This document shows positions 37,806-47,775 of a stretch of DNA of 64,000 bases, piece by piece. Position numbers and translations under genes: made by a program. Position 1 is the first letter of the stretch; each line of letters opens with the position of its first letter. Under the pieces are notes generated by a model, which was not told where the DNA came from, did no database searches, and worked only from the letters and a program-made list of their open reading frames with translations. Source of the DNA: Ensifer oleiphilus (GTDB taxonomy: Bacteria > Pseudomonadota > Alphaproteobacteria > Rhizobiales > Rhizobiaceae); assembly GCF_013371465.1 (NCBI RefSeq), contig NZ_JABWDU010000001.1, positions 1,329,372 through 1,393,371 on the forward strand. Reading direction: 5' to 3'.

Positions 37806-38257
37806 GCGGAGGGATCTCGCGCCGGCAGCACGTCTTCGGGCGCATCCTCCTGTCCGCCGAAGCCATGCATCCGCAGCGCCCATTGCAGGCCGATGACGGC
37901 GCCCTTGATCGGTTGCAGCAGTGCCAGCGAACTGATCAGCGTAATCGGTGTCCAGATGGCAAGGTGCTGCCACGAGTTCAGTGGCAGGATCATGTCGGTC
38001 ATCATGTAGCCGGCGAGCACCAGATGGCCGACGATCGTGACGACGATATAGGGTGGAAAGTCGTCGGCGCGCTGGTGATCCATGCGCTCGCCGCAGGCGG
38101 CGCAGGCGTCGACGGCCTTGACGTAGCTGCGGAAGAGCTTGCCGCTGCCGCAGGCCGGGCAGGTGCCCAGAAAACCACGGCGCATGGAGCGGCCGACGGG
38201 ACGTTCCTCAGTGGCATGACCTCCGAGGTGAAGCGTTTCCTTGTCCATTGCCGTCAT
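37802..38257 (-). CDS. DUF983 family membrane protein
   Basis: A 151-aa protein with an N-terminal zinc-ribbon-like pair of motifs (CPACG about residue 33 and CAACG about 51), followed by two membrane helices (about 70-90 and 100-125). This is the DUF983 family; function unknown. Of three near start codons, the ATG at 38257 is nine bases after AAGGAG, whereas the ATG at 38263 is only three bases from it. It lies 38 bases after rnr and overlaps the Nudix gene. Confidence 0.88.
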   Translation of the reverse strand: MTAMDKETLHLGGHATEERPVGRSMRRGFLGTCPACGSGKLFRSYVKAVDACAACGERMDHQRADDFPPYIVVTIVGHLVLAGYMMTDMILPLNSWQHLAIWTPITLISSLALLQPIKGAVIGLQWALRMHGFGGQEDAPEDVLPARDPSA

Positions 38258-38295
38258 CTGCATTCTCTCCTTGTCGAAGCCGCTTGCCGCGTGGC

Positions 38296-40665
38296 CTAGC
38301 GCTTTCCGCGCGGCGGCCGTGTTCCCGGCGTCTTGCGCGGGCCCGAGCGGTCACGGCGCCCCGACTTGTGGAAAGAGCGCGTGGCGGTCGGCATCTTACG
38401 CCCTTCGCTGATCATCTCGAAACGAAGCGCGCCGGCCAGCGGCACGGCTTCGACCAATTTGACCTGCACCTGATCGCCGAGACGGAAGCCGAGGCCGGTC
38501 TTTTCGCCGGAAAGGGCCTGATGGGCCTCATCATAGATGAAGTAGTCTCGTCCGAGCGTAGATATAGGCACGAACCCGTTGGCGCCATAGGCAGGCAGGG
38601 TGACAAAAAGTCCCGCCTTGGTGACACCGGCCACCCGGCCTTCGAATTCCTCGCCGATGCGTCCGTGCAGGTGATGGGCGATCAGGCGGTCGACGGTGTC
38701 TCGCTCGGCGGCCATGGCGCGGCGCTCGAAGGTGGAGATTTCCGCGGCGATATCGTCGAGAACGGCTTCTTCCTGCGGCGTCAGCCCACCTTCGCCAAGG
38801 CCGAGTGAGGCGACCAGCGCCCGATGCACGATCAGATCGGCGTAGCGCCGGATCGGTGAAGTGAAGTGTGCATATTTCAAGAGGTTCAGGCCGAAATGGC
38901 CGATATTCTCGGGGCTGTAGATCGCCTGGCTCTGGGAGCGCAGCACCATCTCGTTGACCATGGTTTCGAATGGCTTGCCTTCGGCCTTGGACAGGATGCC
39001 GTTGAAGTGGTTCGAGCGCATGTTGCCGCCCTTGACCAGCGCGATATCGAGCGTGGCGAGGAATTCGCGCAGGCTCTCCTGCTTGGCGAGCGACGGCTGG
39101 TCGTGCACCCGGTAGATCAGCACCTGGCGCTTCTGCTCAAGCGTCTCGGCGGCGGCCACGTTCGCCTGGATCATCATTTCTTCGATCAGCTTGTGCGCGT
39201 CGAGGCGTTCCGGCACGAAGACGCGATCGACGGTGCCGTCGGGCTTCAGGATGATCTTGCGCTCAGGCATGTTCAGCTCGAGCGGCTGGCGGCGGTCGCG
39301 ACCGCGTGTCAGAATGCGGTATCCCTCCCAGAGCGGCTTCAGGATCGTCTCAAGGATCGGGCCGGTCTTGTCATCGGGGTTGCCGTCGATGGCGGCCTGT
39401 GCCTGCTGGTAGGAGAGCTTGGCAGCACTTCTCATCATGATGCGATGGAAGGTGTGGCCGGCCTTGCGGCCTTCCTTGGAAAAGCGCATGCGCACGGCAA
39501 GCGCCGGCCGGTCGACGCCTTCCTTGAGCGAGCAGAGGTCGTTGGAAATCCGCTCGGGCAGCATCGGCACCACACGATCGGGGAAGTAGACGGAGTTGCC
39601 ACGCTTCAGCGCTTCGAGATCGAGCGCCGACTTTGGCCGGACATACCAGGAAACATCGGCAATCGCGACAGTCACGATCACGCCACCCGGATTGTCTTCC
39701 GACGGGTCAGGCTCGGCATACACAGCGTCGTCGTGGTCCTTCGCATCGGCCGGATCGATGGTGATCAGGGGCAGCGAGCGCCAGTCTTCGCGGTGCGCCA
39801 TGGTGGCGGGGCCGGCGTCTGCTGCTTCCTGCAGGACACGCTCCGGAAAAACATGCGGTATGCCGTGGGCATAGATGGCAATCATCGAGATCGCCTTTTC
39901 CGAGGCGACCGAACCGACGACATTTTGAACCTGGGCGCGCGGCAGGCCGTAGCGGCCAAGGCGCGTCAGCTGGACCTCAATCAGATCGCCATCCTTGGCG
40001 TCGCCGACGAATTCAGGATCGACCAGGATTTCTTCGCCGCGCTTTTCGATAGGCATCAGCCGCCCACCGCCACCCGGCGTAGCCCGGAAGACCCCAAGGA
40101 CGGCGTCCTTGCGCTTGTCGAGTACCTTGATGATACGTGCGGTATAGGCAGGGCCGCCGCGGTCCTTGGCCGGGAAGATCTTGGCGAGGACCCGGTCGCC
40201 TAGGCCGCCGACCGGCGTCTTGCCCTTGTCCTTGCCGACAGACGACTGCTTGATCAGCACCGCCGGTGCGACGCCATCATCATCAAGCCATTCGGCCGGG
40301 CGGCCGATGAGTTCGCCATCGACGTCGCGCATGGTGATATCGAGCACGGTTACCGGGGGAAGGGCGCCAGGGCGCACGAGCGACTTGCGCTTCTTTTCGA
40401 CCAGTCCGTCTGCTTCGAGCGAACGCAGCAAGGCCTTGAGTTCGACGCGCGTGTCGCCCTTGAGGCCGAAGGCCTTGGCGATTTCACGCTTGGAGGCGCG
40501 GTCCGGGTTTTCGGCGATGAAGCGCATCAGCACGTCGCGTGGAGGAACCGCGCCGTGGATGATGGAGGTTTTCTCCGGTGCCGGCGCGGCCTTTGCCGCG
40601 CGGCCCTCTTTCCTGCCGGAGCCTTTTCCGGGTCTTTGGGTCGGGTCGCGCGGTATTCTGGTCAA
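38296..40665 (-). CDS. rnr: Ribonuclease R
   Basis: A processive 3'-5' exoribonuclease that degrades structured RNA and takes part in quality control of tmRNA-tagged messages and rRNA. The 789-aa protein has an N-terminal winged helix (about 40-95), cold-shock domains, the RNB catalytic domain with DPADAKDHDDAVYAEPD (about 300-316; the metal-binding aspartates), an S1 domain (about 650-735) and a basic tail (RSFHKSGRRDRSGPRK). It starts two bases after the topA stop, so the two genes are one operon. Confidence 0.96.
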   Translation of the reverse strand: MTRIPRDPTQRPGKGSGRKEGRAAKAAPAPEKTSIIHGAVPPRDVLMRFIAENPDRASKREIAKAFGLKGDTRVELKALLRSLEADGLVEKKRKSLVRPGALPPVTVLDITMRDVDGELIGRPAEWLDDDGVAPAVLIKQSSVGKDKGKTPVGGLGDRVLAKIFPAKDRGGPAYTARIIKVLDKRKDAVLGVFRATPGGGGRLMPIEKRGEEILVDPEFVGDAKDGDLIEVQLTRLGRYGLPRAQVQNVVGSVASEKAISMIAIYAHGIPHVFPERVLQEAADAGPATMAHREDWRSLPLITIDPADAKDHDDAVYAEPDPSEDNPGGVIVTVAIADVSWYVRPKSALDLEALKRGNSVYFPDRVVPMLPERISNDLCSLKEGVDRPALAVRMRFSKEGRKAGHTFHRIMMRSAAKLSYQQAQAAIDGNPDDKTGPILETILKPLWEGYRILTRGRDRRQPLELNMPERKIILKPDGTVDRVFVPERLDAHKLIEEMMIQANVAAAETLEQKRQVLIYRVHDQPSLAKQESLREFLATLDIALVKGGNMRSNHFNGILSKAEGKPFETMVNEMVLRSQSQAIYSPENIGHFGLNLLKYAHFTSPIRRYADLIVHRALVASLGLGEGGLTPQEEAVLDDIAAEISTFERRAMAAERDTVDRLIAHHLHGRIGEEFEGRVAGVTKAGLFVTLPAYGANGFVPISTLGRDYFIYDEAHQALSGEKTGLGFRLGDQVQVKLVEAVPLAGALRFEMISEGRKMPTATRSFHKSGRRDRSGPRKTPGTRPPRGKR

Positions 40666-40667
40666 GG

Positions 40668-43334
40668 TCAGTCCTTCTTGGCCTTCGCGGCCGTCTTTGG
40701 TTTTGTCTTGGCAGGCGCCTTGGCCTTGGTCGTCTTCTTGGCTGCGCCGTCAGTCGCCGCCTTGGAGGACTTCGTCGTCTTTGCCTTCGTCGCCTTGCCC
40801 TTGCCGGTACCGCTCTTGGCGGCGCGCTCGGTGATAAGTGCGAGAGCTTCCTCGACGGTCACCGACTGCGGATCCTTGCCCTGTGGCAAGGTCGCGTTGA
40901 TCTTGCCCCAGTTGACATAGGGTCCATAGCGGCCGTCACGAACGGTGATGGCACCACCTTCTGCGTGCTCGCCAAGCTCTTTGAGAGCGACCGCGGCGGC
41001 GCGGCCTCGACCGCCTGTCTTGGATTGCTTGTCGGCAATCACCGAGACGGCGCGGTTCAGACCGATCGAAAACACGTCTTCGATCGATTCGACGTTTGCG
41101 TAGGTGCCGTCATGCAGCACGAAGGGTCCGTAGCGGCCAAGGCCGGACGAGATCATCTTGCCGGTCTCGGGGTGCGGGCCGATATCGCGCGGGAGCGAAA
41201 GCAGCGCGACGGCCTTCTCGTGGTCGATGGTGGAGGGCGTCCAGCCCTTGGGCAGGCTCGAGCGCTTGGCTTCCTTGCCGTCGCCGCGCTGGACATAGGG
41301 GCCAAACCGGCCGCTGCGCAGAGTGATTTCCTCGCCGGTGTGCGGATCCTTGCCGAGTGCCTGCGGTTCGTTCGACACCGAAGCCTCGGCGTCGCTGTTG
41401 CCGTCGGAGGAAAGCTGGCGGGTGAAGTTGCACTCTGGATAGTTCGAGCAGCCGACGAAGGCGCCGTACTTGCCGAGCTTCAGCGACAGTTTGCCTGTGC
41501 CGCAAACCTGGCAGATGCGCGGGTCGCTGCCGTCTTCGCGCTTGGGGAAGACAAGCGGTGCCAGTTCCTCGTTCAGCGCGTCGAGCACGTTGGTAACGCG
41601 CAGTTCCTTGGTTTCCTCGATCTGGGCGAAGAAATCCTTCCAGAAGTCGCGAAGAACGTCCTTCCAGTTGACCTCGCCGGCCGAAACCTGGTCGAGCTTC
41701 TCTTCGAGAGACGCGGTGAAGTCGTAGCCGACATAGCGAGTGAAGAAGCTTTCCAGAAACGCTGTGACGAGCCGTCCCTTGGCCTGGGGCACGAGCTTGC
41801 GCTTGTCATTGGTGATGTAGTCGCGATCGAGAAGCGTCGTCACCGTCGCCGCATAGGTGGACGGACGGCCGATGCCGAGTTCTTCCATCTTCTTGATCAG
41901 CGTTGCTTCCGAGTAGCGTGGCGGCGGCTCGGTGAAATGCTGCGAGGCATTGATCTTCTGCTTTGCCAGGCTTTCGCGGGCATTGATCTCCGGGAGGCGG
42001 CCGTCTTCGTCGCCGTCGTCGGTCTGTTCGCCGTCTTCCTTGGCATCGGTATAGGCTGCAATGAAGCCGTCGAAACGGATGACAGAGCCGGTTGCACGCA
42101 GGCCGGCCTTGTTGCCGGCGTTGTCAGCAGTGATCTCGGCGGTGGTGCGTTCGATCTCGGCGGATGCCATCTGGCTGGCGATGCCGCGCTTCCAGACCAG
42201 GTCATAAAGCTTCAGCATGTCGCCGTCGAGGAAGCGGCGAACCTGGTCCGGCGTCCGGTTGAAGTCGGTCGGGCGAATGGCCTCGTGCGCTTCCTGGGCG
42301 TTTTTCGCCTTGGTGGAATAGAAGCGGGGCTTTTCCGGCAGGTAGCGGTTGCCGAACTGGCTTCCGATCGCCTCACGGGCGGCTTCGATCGATTCCGGCG
42401 CCATCTGCACGCCGTCGGTACGCATATAGGTAATGAGACCGACAGTCTCGCCGCCGATATCAACGCCTTCATAGAGCTTCTGTGCCACCTGCATTGTGCG
42501 CGAGGCGGAGAAGCCGAGCTTCGAAGAGGCGGCCTGCTGCAGGGTCGATGTGGTGAACGGCGGCGAGGGGTTCCGCTTGACCGGCTTTGCCTCGATGCTG
42601 TCGACGACATAGGTCGCGCCGTCGAGCAGGGTCTTCAGCCGGTTGGCTTCTTCGCCGTTGCCGACCGCGCGCGGTGCCAGACGCTTTCCGTCTGCCGAAA
42701 CGAGGCGTGCCTCGAACTCATCGCCGCGCGGCGTCTTCAGAAGCGCCGAGAGATTCCAGTATTCTTCGGAGATGAACCGTTCGATTTCCGATTCGCGATC
42801 GCAGACGAGTCGCAGCGTCACCGACTGGACGCGGCCCGCAGACCGCGCGCCGGGCAGCTTGCGCCACAGCACCGGTGACAGGTTGAAGCCGACGAGATAG
42901 TCGAGAGCGCGGCGTGCCAGATAGGCATCGACGAGCGGGATGTCGAGTTCGCGCGGATGGGCAATTGCGTCGAGCACGGCCTTCTTGGTAATGGCGTTGA
43001 AAGCCACCCGCTTGACCGGCTTGTCGCCGAGCACCTTCTTCTTGCGCAGAAGATCGAGCACATGCCAGGAAATCGCTTCACCTTCGCGATCCGGGTCGGT
43101 CGCAAGAATGAGGCCGTCCGATTCCTTCACGGCATCGGCAATATCCTTCATGCGTTTGGCTGACGCGGCGTCAACCTCCCAGGACATCTCAAAATCTTCG
43201 TCAGGACGGACCGAGCCGTCCTTGGCAGGCAGGTCCCGCACATGGCCGAACGATGCAAGAACCTTGTAGCCGGGGCCGAGGTACTTGTTGATCGTCTTTG
43301 CCTTCGAAGGCGATTCCACCACTACAACATTCAT
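40668..43334 (-). CDS. topA: DNA topoisomerase I
   Basis: A type IA topoisomerase that relaxes negative supercoils. The 888-aa protein has a Toprim domain (VVESPSKAKTINKYLG at the start, DPDREGE near residue 80), the active-site Tyr in GLITYMRTDG (about residue 295-304), C-terminal zinc-ribbon-like units (CQVCG and CSNYPECNF) and topoisomerase repeats (GRYGPYV), and a Lys/Ala-rich tail of about 60 residues for DNA binding. The family start is MNVVVVES; an ATG two codons earlier (43340) is also possible. A homologue of the TopA inhibitor TopAI lies at 56.5 kb. Confidence 0.96.
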   Translation of the reverse strand: MNVVVVESPSKAKTINKYLGPGYKVLASFGHVRDLPAKDGSVRPDEDFEMSWEVDAASAKRMKDIADAVKESDGLILATDPDREGEAISWHVLDLLRKKKVLGDKPVKRVAFNAITKKAVLDAIAHPRELDIPLVDAYLARRALDYLVGFNLSPVLWRKLPGARSAGRVQSVTLRLVCDRESEIERFISEEYWNLSALLKTPRGDEFEARLVSADGKRLAPRAVGNGEEANRLKTLLDGATYVVDSIEAKPVKRNPSPPFTTSTLQQAASSKLGFSASRTMQVAQKLYEGVDIGGETVGLITYMRTDGVQMAPESIEAAREAIGSQFGNRYLPEKPRFYSTKAKNAQEAHEAIRPTDFNRTPDQVRRFLDGDMLKLYDLVWKRGIASQMASAEIERTTAEITADNAGNKAGLRATGSVIRFDGFIAAYTDAKEDGEQTDDGDEDGRLPEINARESLAKQKINASQHFTEPPPRYSEATLIKKMEELGIGRPSTYAATVTTLLDRDYITNDKRKLVPQAKGRLVTAFLESFFTRYVGYDFTASLEEKLDQVSAGEVNWKDVLRDFWKDFFAQIEETKELRVTNVLDALNEELAPLVFPKREDGSDPRICQVCGTGKLSLKLGKYGAFVGCSNYPECNFTRQLSSDGNSDAEASVSNEPQALGKDPHTGEEITLRSGRFGPYVQRGDGKEAKRSSLPKGWTPSTIDHEKAVALLSLPRDIGPHPETGKMISSGLGRYGPFVLHDGTYANVESIEDVFSIGLNRAVSVIADKQSKTGGRGRAAAVALKELGEHAEGGAITVRDGRYGPYVNWGKINATLPQGKDPQSVTVEEALALITERAAKSGTGKGKATKAKTTKSSKAATDGAAKKTTKAKAPAKTKPKTAAKAKKD

Positions 43335-43600
43335 AGTCATTTTTCTGAGACAACCGGGTTTGGTCCTGCGTCAGCACTGTTCGCACCGAGCGTCGCCGAA
43401 TATCGATGCCCCGAAATGGACAGGGATTCGAGCGCGGTCAAGGGGTTTCATTCAAAATAGCGCCCGGGCGGCGATATGCATCCACAGCGAGAGTGTGCAA
43501 CTTCATCTCTCCTTGGTTGAGCCCGTCGCGTTTTCTTCGTATCTGCGAATGTACTTTCGTGTCGCCGGTCACCGACAGAATCGTGCGCAATCGAGAAGTT

Positions 43601-44752
43601 TTATTGCTCGATGCTGAGCGACACGAGCCCCGATGGATGGCGGTTGAGGCGTCCGGCGAGGTCAAGCTCGATCAGAGCGAGGTAGACTTCGGCCGCGGGC
43701 AGCCCGGTGTGGCGGATGACGTCGTCGATTTCGACAGGTGTCGGGCCCAGCGCATCGGTAATGGTCGCGCGGTCGCCGTCGCCGAGCCGCGGCGGCTGGA
43801 CCGAAGGCATCTCATGCGCCGGCTCTCCGGCCCCTGCCGGGAAGGGCAGGGTGTGCTGGCTGAGAGGTGCAAGGCCATCGAGAACATCATCCGATGTGGT
43901 CGTGACGATCGCACCCTGTTTGAGAAGGTCGTTGGTGCCGTGGCAGCGCGGGTCGAGCGGCGATCCAGGAACGGCAAACACCAGGCGGCCGAAGTCGGCG
44001 GCATAGCGCGCGGTGATCAGCGAGCCCGAGCGGTTGGCGGCCTCGACGATCGCAACCCCAAGACTGATGCCGGCGATCAAGCGGTTGCGCCGCGGGAAGT
44101 CGCGGGCCCGCGGCTCCCAGCCGAACGGCATCTCGCTGACCGCCAGGCCCGAGCCCGCCATGATGTCGTGGAGCAGCCCGACATTCTCTGGCGGATACGG
44201 CCGGTCGATACCGCCGGCAAGCACGGCGATCGTTCCACTCTCAAGGCTCGCCCTATGCGCAGAGGTGTCGATGCCGCGTGCCAGCCCTGATGTGATCACG
44301 TAGCCGGCGCATCCGGCGTCACGCGCGATCATCGCTGCGAACTTGGCGCCGCTGGCCGAGGCGTTACGCGAGCCGACGACGCCGAGGGAAGGGCGCATCG
44401 CGGCGTTGAGGTCGCCTTTGACGGCGATAAGAGGTGGGGCGCCATCGATCTGGCGGAGGGCAAAGGGGTAGTTCGGTTCGCCTATGCCAATGAAGGTTGC
44501 GTTGAGCCGGTGGGCGATTTCGAGTTCGCGCTCTGCTTCGGCTGTTGTTGCGACACGGAATGTCCGCGCTCCGGCGCCGCGCCGCGAGAGTTCGGGCAGG
44601 GCATCAAGTGCCGCCTCGGCAGTGCCGAAATGATTGATGAGATCGCGGAAGGTTACGGGGCCGACATTGTCGCTGCGGATCAGCCGCAGCCAGGAAATTT
44701 TCTGTCGTTCGGTCAGTGCAACTCCAGTTCGCTTTGCACTGACGTCCAACAT
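43601..44752 (-). CDS. dprA: DNA-processing protein DprA
   Basis: It binds incoming single-stranded DNA and loads RecA during natural transformation; it is also widespread in bacteria not known to be competent. The 383-aa protein has an N-terminal helix-hairpin-helix/SAM-like part, the Rossmann-like core (GVVGSRNASASG, SGLARGIDTSAH, AVLAGGIDRPYPPEN, RNRLIAGIS) and a C-terminal winged helix (about 315-383). The start overlaps the plsY stop by one base (TAATG); an open frame runs far upstream inside plsY but is unrelated. Confidence 0.94.
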   Translation of the reverse strand: MLDVSAKRTGVALTERQKISWLRLIRSDNVGPVTFRDLINHFGTAEAALDALPELSRRGAGARTFRVATTAEAERELEIAHRLNATFIGIGEPNYPFALRQIDGAPPLIAVKGDLNAAMRPSLGVVGSRNASASGAKFAAMIARDAGCAGYVITSGLARGIDTSAHRASLESGTIAVLAGGIDRPYPPENVGLLHDIMAGSGLAVSEMPFGWEPRARDFPRRNRLIAGISLGVAIVEAANRSGSLITARYAADFGRLVFAVPGSPLDPRCHGTNDLLKQGAIVTTTSDDVLDGLAPLSQHTLPFPAGAGEPAHEMPSVQPPRLGDGDRATITDALGPTPVEIDDVIRHTGLPAAEVYLALIELDLAGRLNRHPSGLVSLSIEQ

Positions 44753-45363
44753 TATCCCTTGTCTCCGATCCTGCTCTCGGTGCCTGCAAGCAGCCGCTTG
44801 ATGTTGGCGCGATGTTTTACCCAGGTGATCAGGGTCATGACCGCAAACAGCAGAGCGACTTTCTCGTGTCCTGTCAGATAGAGTACAACCGGAATGACCG
44901 CGGTTGCAACCAGGGCAGAGAGCGAGGAGTAGCGACTGATCTTGGCCATCGCCAGCCAGATCGCCGCAAACACGAGAACCACCCAAGGCACAAGGCCGAG
45001 CAGTACGCCGATATAGGTGGCGACGCCCTTGCCGCCCTTGAAGCCGAGCCAGACCGGGTAGAGGTGGCCTAGGAAGGCAGCAAGGCCTGCAGCGATGCCG
45101 GCTTCCACGCCCCAAAGCGACGCGATCGCGGCGGCGGCCGTGCCTTTCAAGGCGTCAAGTAGCAGGGTTGCAGCGGCAAGCTTCTTGTTGCCGGTGCGCA
45201 GAACGTTGGTCGCGCCGATGTTACCCGAGCCGATCTTGCGAACGTCACCAAGGCCGGCCATGCGCGTCAGGATCAGCCCGAAGGGGATCGAGCCGAGCAG
45301 GTAGCCGAAGGCGAGGCTCAGGGCTGTTGAGGGCAGCCCGAGCTGCCAGGAGAAAAGATCCAC
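44752..45363 (-). CDS. plsY: Acyl-phosphate glycerol-3-phosphate acyltransferase PlsY
   Basis: An inner-membrane enzyme that acylates glycerol-3-phosphate from acyl-phosphate, the first committed step of phospholipid synthesis. The 203-aa protein has five or more hydrophobic helices and the three PlsY motifs: [12 protein letters not shown] (about 44-55), [18 protein letters not shown] (about 99-116), and a third near the C-terminus. It is coupled to dprA, and lies 27 bases after pyrC'. Confidence 0.95.
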   Translation of the reverse strand: MDLFSWQLGLPSTALSLAFGYLLGSIPFGLILTRMAGLGDVRKIGSGNIGATNVLRTGNKKLAAATLLLDALKGTAAAAIASLWGVEAGIAAGLAAFLGHLYPVWLGFKGGKGVATYIGVLLGLVPWVVLVFAAIWLAMAKISRYSSLSALVATAVIPVVLYLTGHEKVALLFAVMTLITWVKHRANIKRLLAGTESRIGDKG

Positions 45364-45390
45364 CGAAACCTCCCGCGCGACCGCTGTCGC

Positions 45391-46680
45391 CTATGCCGAA
45401 TGCACAAGCTTGCCGGCAACATAGGTTTGCACAACCCGGCCGGTAAAGCGTGCATTTTCGAATGGCGTGTTCTTCGATCGCGAAACAATTGCTTCCTTGT
45501 AGAGGACCCACGGCTCTTCGAGATCAATGACCGTGATGTCGGCCTTGGCGCCCGGCTTCAGCGTGCCGGCATCCAACCCGAAGATCTTGGCTGGACGTGT
45601 CGACATCGCATCGATGAGCCGCATCAGCGAAACCTGGCCGCTGTTGTGCAGGCGCAGTGCTGCAGCCAGCATGGTCTCAAGGCCGATCGCGCCGTTTTCC
45701 GCATCGGAGAACGGCAGGCGCTTGGTGTCGACGTCCTGCGGATCATGCGAGGAAACGATGATGTCGATGGTACCGTTGGCAAGGGCGTCCACCATTGCGA
45801 CGCGATCGTCCTCGCGGCGCAGGGGCGGCGAGAGCTTGAAGAACGTCCGGTACTCGCCGATGTCGTTCTCGTTGAGCGTCAGATGGTTGATCGAGATGCC
45901 GCAGCTGACGTTGGCGCCGCGGTTGCGGGCGGTCAGGACGGCTTCGGCCGATTCGGGAACCGAGATCTTGGCGGCGTGGTAGGCAGCCTTGGTGAGGCCG
46001 GCGATCCGCAGGTCGCGCTCGAGCGGGATGATTTCCGCCTCGCGCGGCACGCCGGCAAGGCCGAGCCAGCTTGCAAGCAGACCTTCGTTCATCACGCCGT
46101 TGCCGAGATACTTGTCGCGCGTTTCGAGCGCGATGACAGCGCCGAATTCGCGGGCATAGGTCATTGCCCGGCGCAGCATCAGCGTGTCGTGGATCGCACG
46201 GCGTCCGTTGGTGAAGCAGACCGCCCCTACCTCGCGCAGGAGGCCGAACTCCGTCATCTCTTCGCCGGCAAGGCCCTTGGTCATCGCTGCAGCCGGATAG
46301 ACATTGACGATCGCCTTGTCGCGTGCCGTCTTCTGCATGAACTCGACCAGCGCGATGTCGTCGATCACAGGATCGGTATCGGGCATCGAGATGAAGGACG
46401 TGACGCCACCGACAGCCGCCGCACGCGAGGCCGATTCGATCGTTTCGCGGTGTTCGGCGCCTGGTTCGCCGACGAAGACGCGCGCGTCGACGAGGCCGGG
46501 GACGGCCGTCAGTCCATCGCAGTCCTTGACGAAGGCGCCATCAGGCGTGCCCTGGTTGTGGGCATCCTTGCCGGCGGCGAGGATGCGGCCGTCGTCGCCG
46601 ACGATGATCGTGCCGGTTTCATCAAGGTTGCGGGACGGATCGACGATGCGAAGGTTTCTAAGAACGAGCGGTCTGGTCAT
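45391..46680 (-). CDS. pyrC: Dihydroorotase-like protein (catalytically inactive PyrC' type)
   Basis: A 429-aa member of the type I dihydroorotase family, but the metal ligands are gone. The HxH motif of active enzymes (DxHvHxREPG) reads [10 protein letters not shown] (65-74), the HaED motif reads ALETRD (184-189), the histidine of yHiaHvS is Lys in YHAAKIS (234-240) and the DHAPH motif reads SHDPQD (311-316). Known precedent: Pseudomonas PyrC', a non-catalytic subunit needed to assemble aspartate transcarbamoylase. The four-base overlap with pyrB fits that role. A true dihydroorotase should be encoded elsewhere. Confidence 0.92.
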   Translation of the reverse strand: MTRPLVLRNLRIVDPSRNLDETGTIIVGDDGRILAAGKDAHNQGTPDGAFVKDCDGLTAVPGLVDARVFVGEPGAEHRETIESASRAAAVGGVTSFISMPDTDPVIDDIALVEFMQKTARDKAIVNVYPAAAMTKGLAGEEMTEFGLLREVGAVCFTNGRRAIHDTLMLRRAMTYAREFGAVIALETRDKYLGNGVMNEGLLASWLGLAGVPREAEIIPLERDLRIAGLTKAAYHAAKISVPESAEAVLTARNRGANVSCGISINHLTLNENDIGEYRTFFKLSPPLRREDDRVAMVDALANGTIDIIVSSHDPQDVDTKRLPFSDAENGAIGLETMLAAALRLHNSGQVSLMRLIDAMSTRPAKIFGLDAGTLKPGAKADITVIDLEEPWVLYKEAIVSRSKNTPFENARFTGRVVQTYVAGKLVHSA

Positions 46681-47618
46681 ACGCGCGGCCCCTGGTTCTG
46701 CGAAAGAAGAAGCGTTTCCATCACCGCCATGCGCACGGCGACACCCATTTCGACCTGCTGCTCGATGACGCTCTGCGGCCCGTCGGCGATTTCCGACGCG
46801 ATTTCGACGCCCCGGTTCATGGGGCCAGGATGCATAACGAGCGCATCGTCCTTGGCGGCTTTCAGCTTTTCGGCATCGAGGCCGTAATAGTGGAAGTATT
46901 CGCGCACCGACGGCACGAAGGAGCCGGCCATGCGCTCGCGCTGCAGGCGCAGCATCATCACCACGTCGGCATCCTTCAGCCCTTCGGCCATCGAGTGGTA
47001 GACCTCGACGCCCATGTCGGCGATGCCCGACGGCAGCAGGGTCGCCGGGGCAACGACGCGCACCCGTGCGCCCATCTGGTTGAGAAGAAGGATGTTGGAA
47101 CGGGCGACGCGCGAATGCAGCACGTCGCCGCAGATCGCCACGATGATGCGCGAGAGTTTGCCCTTGATGCGGCGGATCGTCAGTGCATCGAGCAGCGCCT
47201 GGGTCGGGTGTTCGTGCTGGCCGTCGCCGGCATTGACCACCGAGCAGGACACCTTCTGCGCCAGAAGGGCAGCGGCACCCGCAGACGAGTGGCGCACGAC
47301 CAACACGTCGGGGTGCATGGCATTCAGCGTCATCGCCGTATCGATCAGCGTTTCGCCCTTCTTCACCGAGGAGTTGCCGACCGACATGTTCATCACGTCG
47401 GCGCCAAGCCGTTTGCCGGCAAGTTCGAAGGAGGATTGCGTCCTGGTCGAGGCTTCGAAGAAGAGATTGATCTGCGTCAGTCCACGAAGGGTGGACGTCT
47501 TCTTCTCTCTCTGACGGGAGATCTTGACGGCTTCATCGGCGCGATCGAGCAGGTAGGTGATATCCTGCTCCGTAAGACCTTTGATGCCGAGCAGGTGGCG
47601 ATGCGGGAAAGTGGTCAT
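46677..47618 (-). CDS. pyrB: Aspartate carbamoyltransferase catalytic subunit
   Basis: It makes carbamoyl-aspartate, the first committed step of pyrimidine synthesis. The 313-aa protein shows the carbamoyl-phosphate motif [13 protein letters not shown] (about 53-65), the mobile loop with SSVKKGE, the [10 protein letters not shown] stretch and the aspartate-binding RLQRERM. No pyrI regulatory gene is present; with the inactive PyrC' it should form the class A dodecameric complex known in Pseudomonas. A good sigma70-type promoter lies upstream. Confidence 0.96.
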   Translation of the reverse strand: MTTFPHRHLLGIKGLTEQDITYLLDRADEAVKISRQREKKTSTLRGLTQINLFFEASTRTQSSFELAGKRLGADVMNMSVGNSSVKKGETLIDTAMTLNAMHPDVLVVRHSSAGAAALLAQKVSCSVVNAGDGQHEHPTQALLDALTIRRIKGKLSRIIVAICGDVLHSRVARSNILLLNQMGARVRVVAPATLLPSGIADMGVEVYHSMAEGLKDADVVMMLRLQRERMAGSFVPSVREYFHYYGLDAEKLKAAKDDALVMHPGPMNRGVEIASEIADGPQSVIEQQVEMGVAVRMAVMETLLLSQNQGPRV

Positions 47619-47650
47619 GGGCCGCCCTTGCGCTCTGGAATATGGCTCGC

Positions 47651-47679
47651 TCTATAAGACGTGACCCCCGGCACGGCAA
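47651..47679 (-). promoter_or_regulatory. Candidate pyrBC' promoter
   Basis: On the minus strand TTGCCG (47674-47679) and TATAGA (47651-47656) are separated by exactly 17 bases. The transcript would start near 47644, about 26 bases before the pyrB ATG. No attenuator-like leader fits in so short a stretch. Confidence 0.5.
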
Positions 47680-47775
47680 GCGGTGCGCAAGCCCTTCCGC
47701 AGAAAACTTGGGTGCGGCATCCTATCTTTCCCTGGCCCCGTTTCGTGGTCGGCAAACTTGCGCTAGAACCGGCCC

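Noticed and set aside
38866-42878. Two long plus-strand frames (445 and 766 codons) opposite rnr and topA
   Set aside because: They are shadows of highly conserved enzymes on the other strand, with biased composition and no family match.
43341-43600. A topA promoter on the minus strand with TTGACC near 43440
   Set aside because: At 17 bases distance the -10 is CATTTC, too poor to call. The region holds no gene that I can support.
43601-45115. A 504-codon version of dprA
   Set aside because: The first 121 codons lie inside plsY in another frame and have no DprA similarity. The TAATG overlap at 44752 is the natural start.
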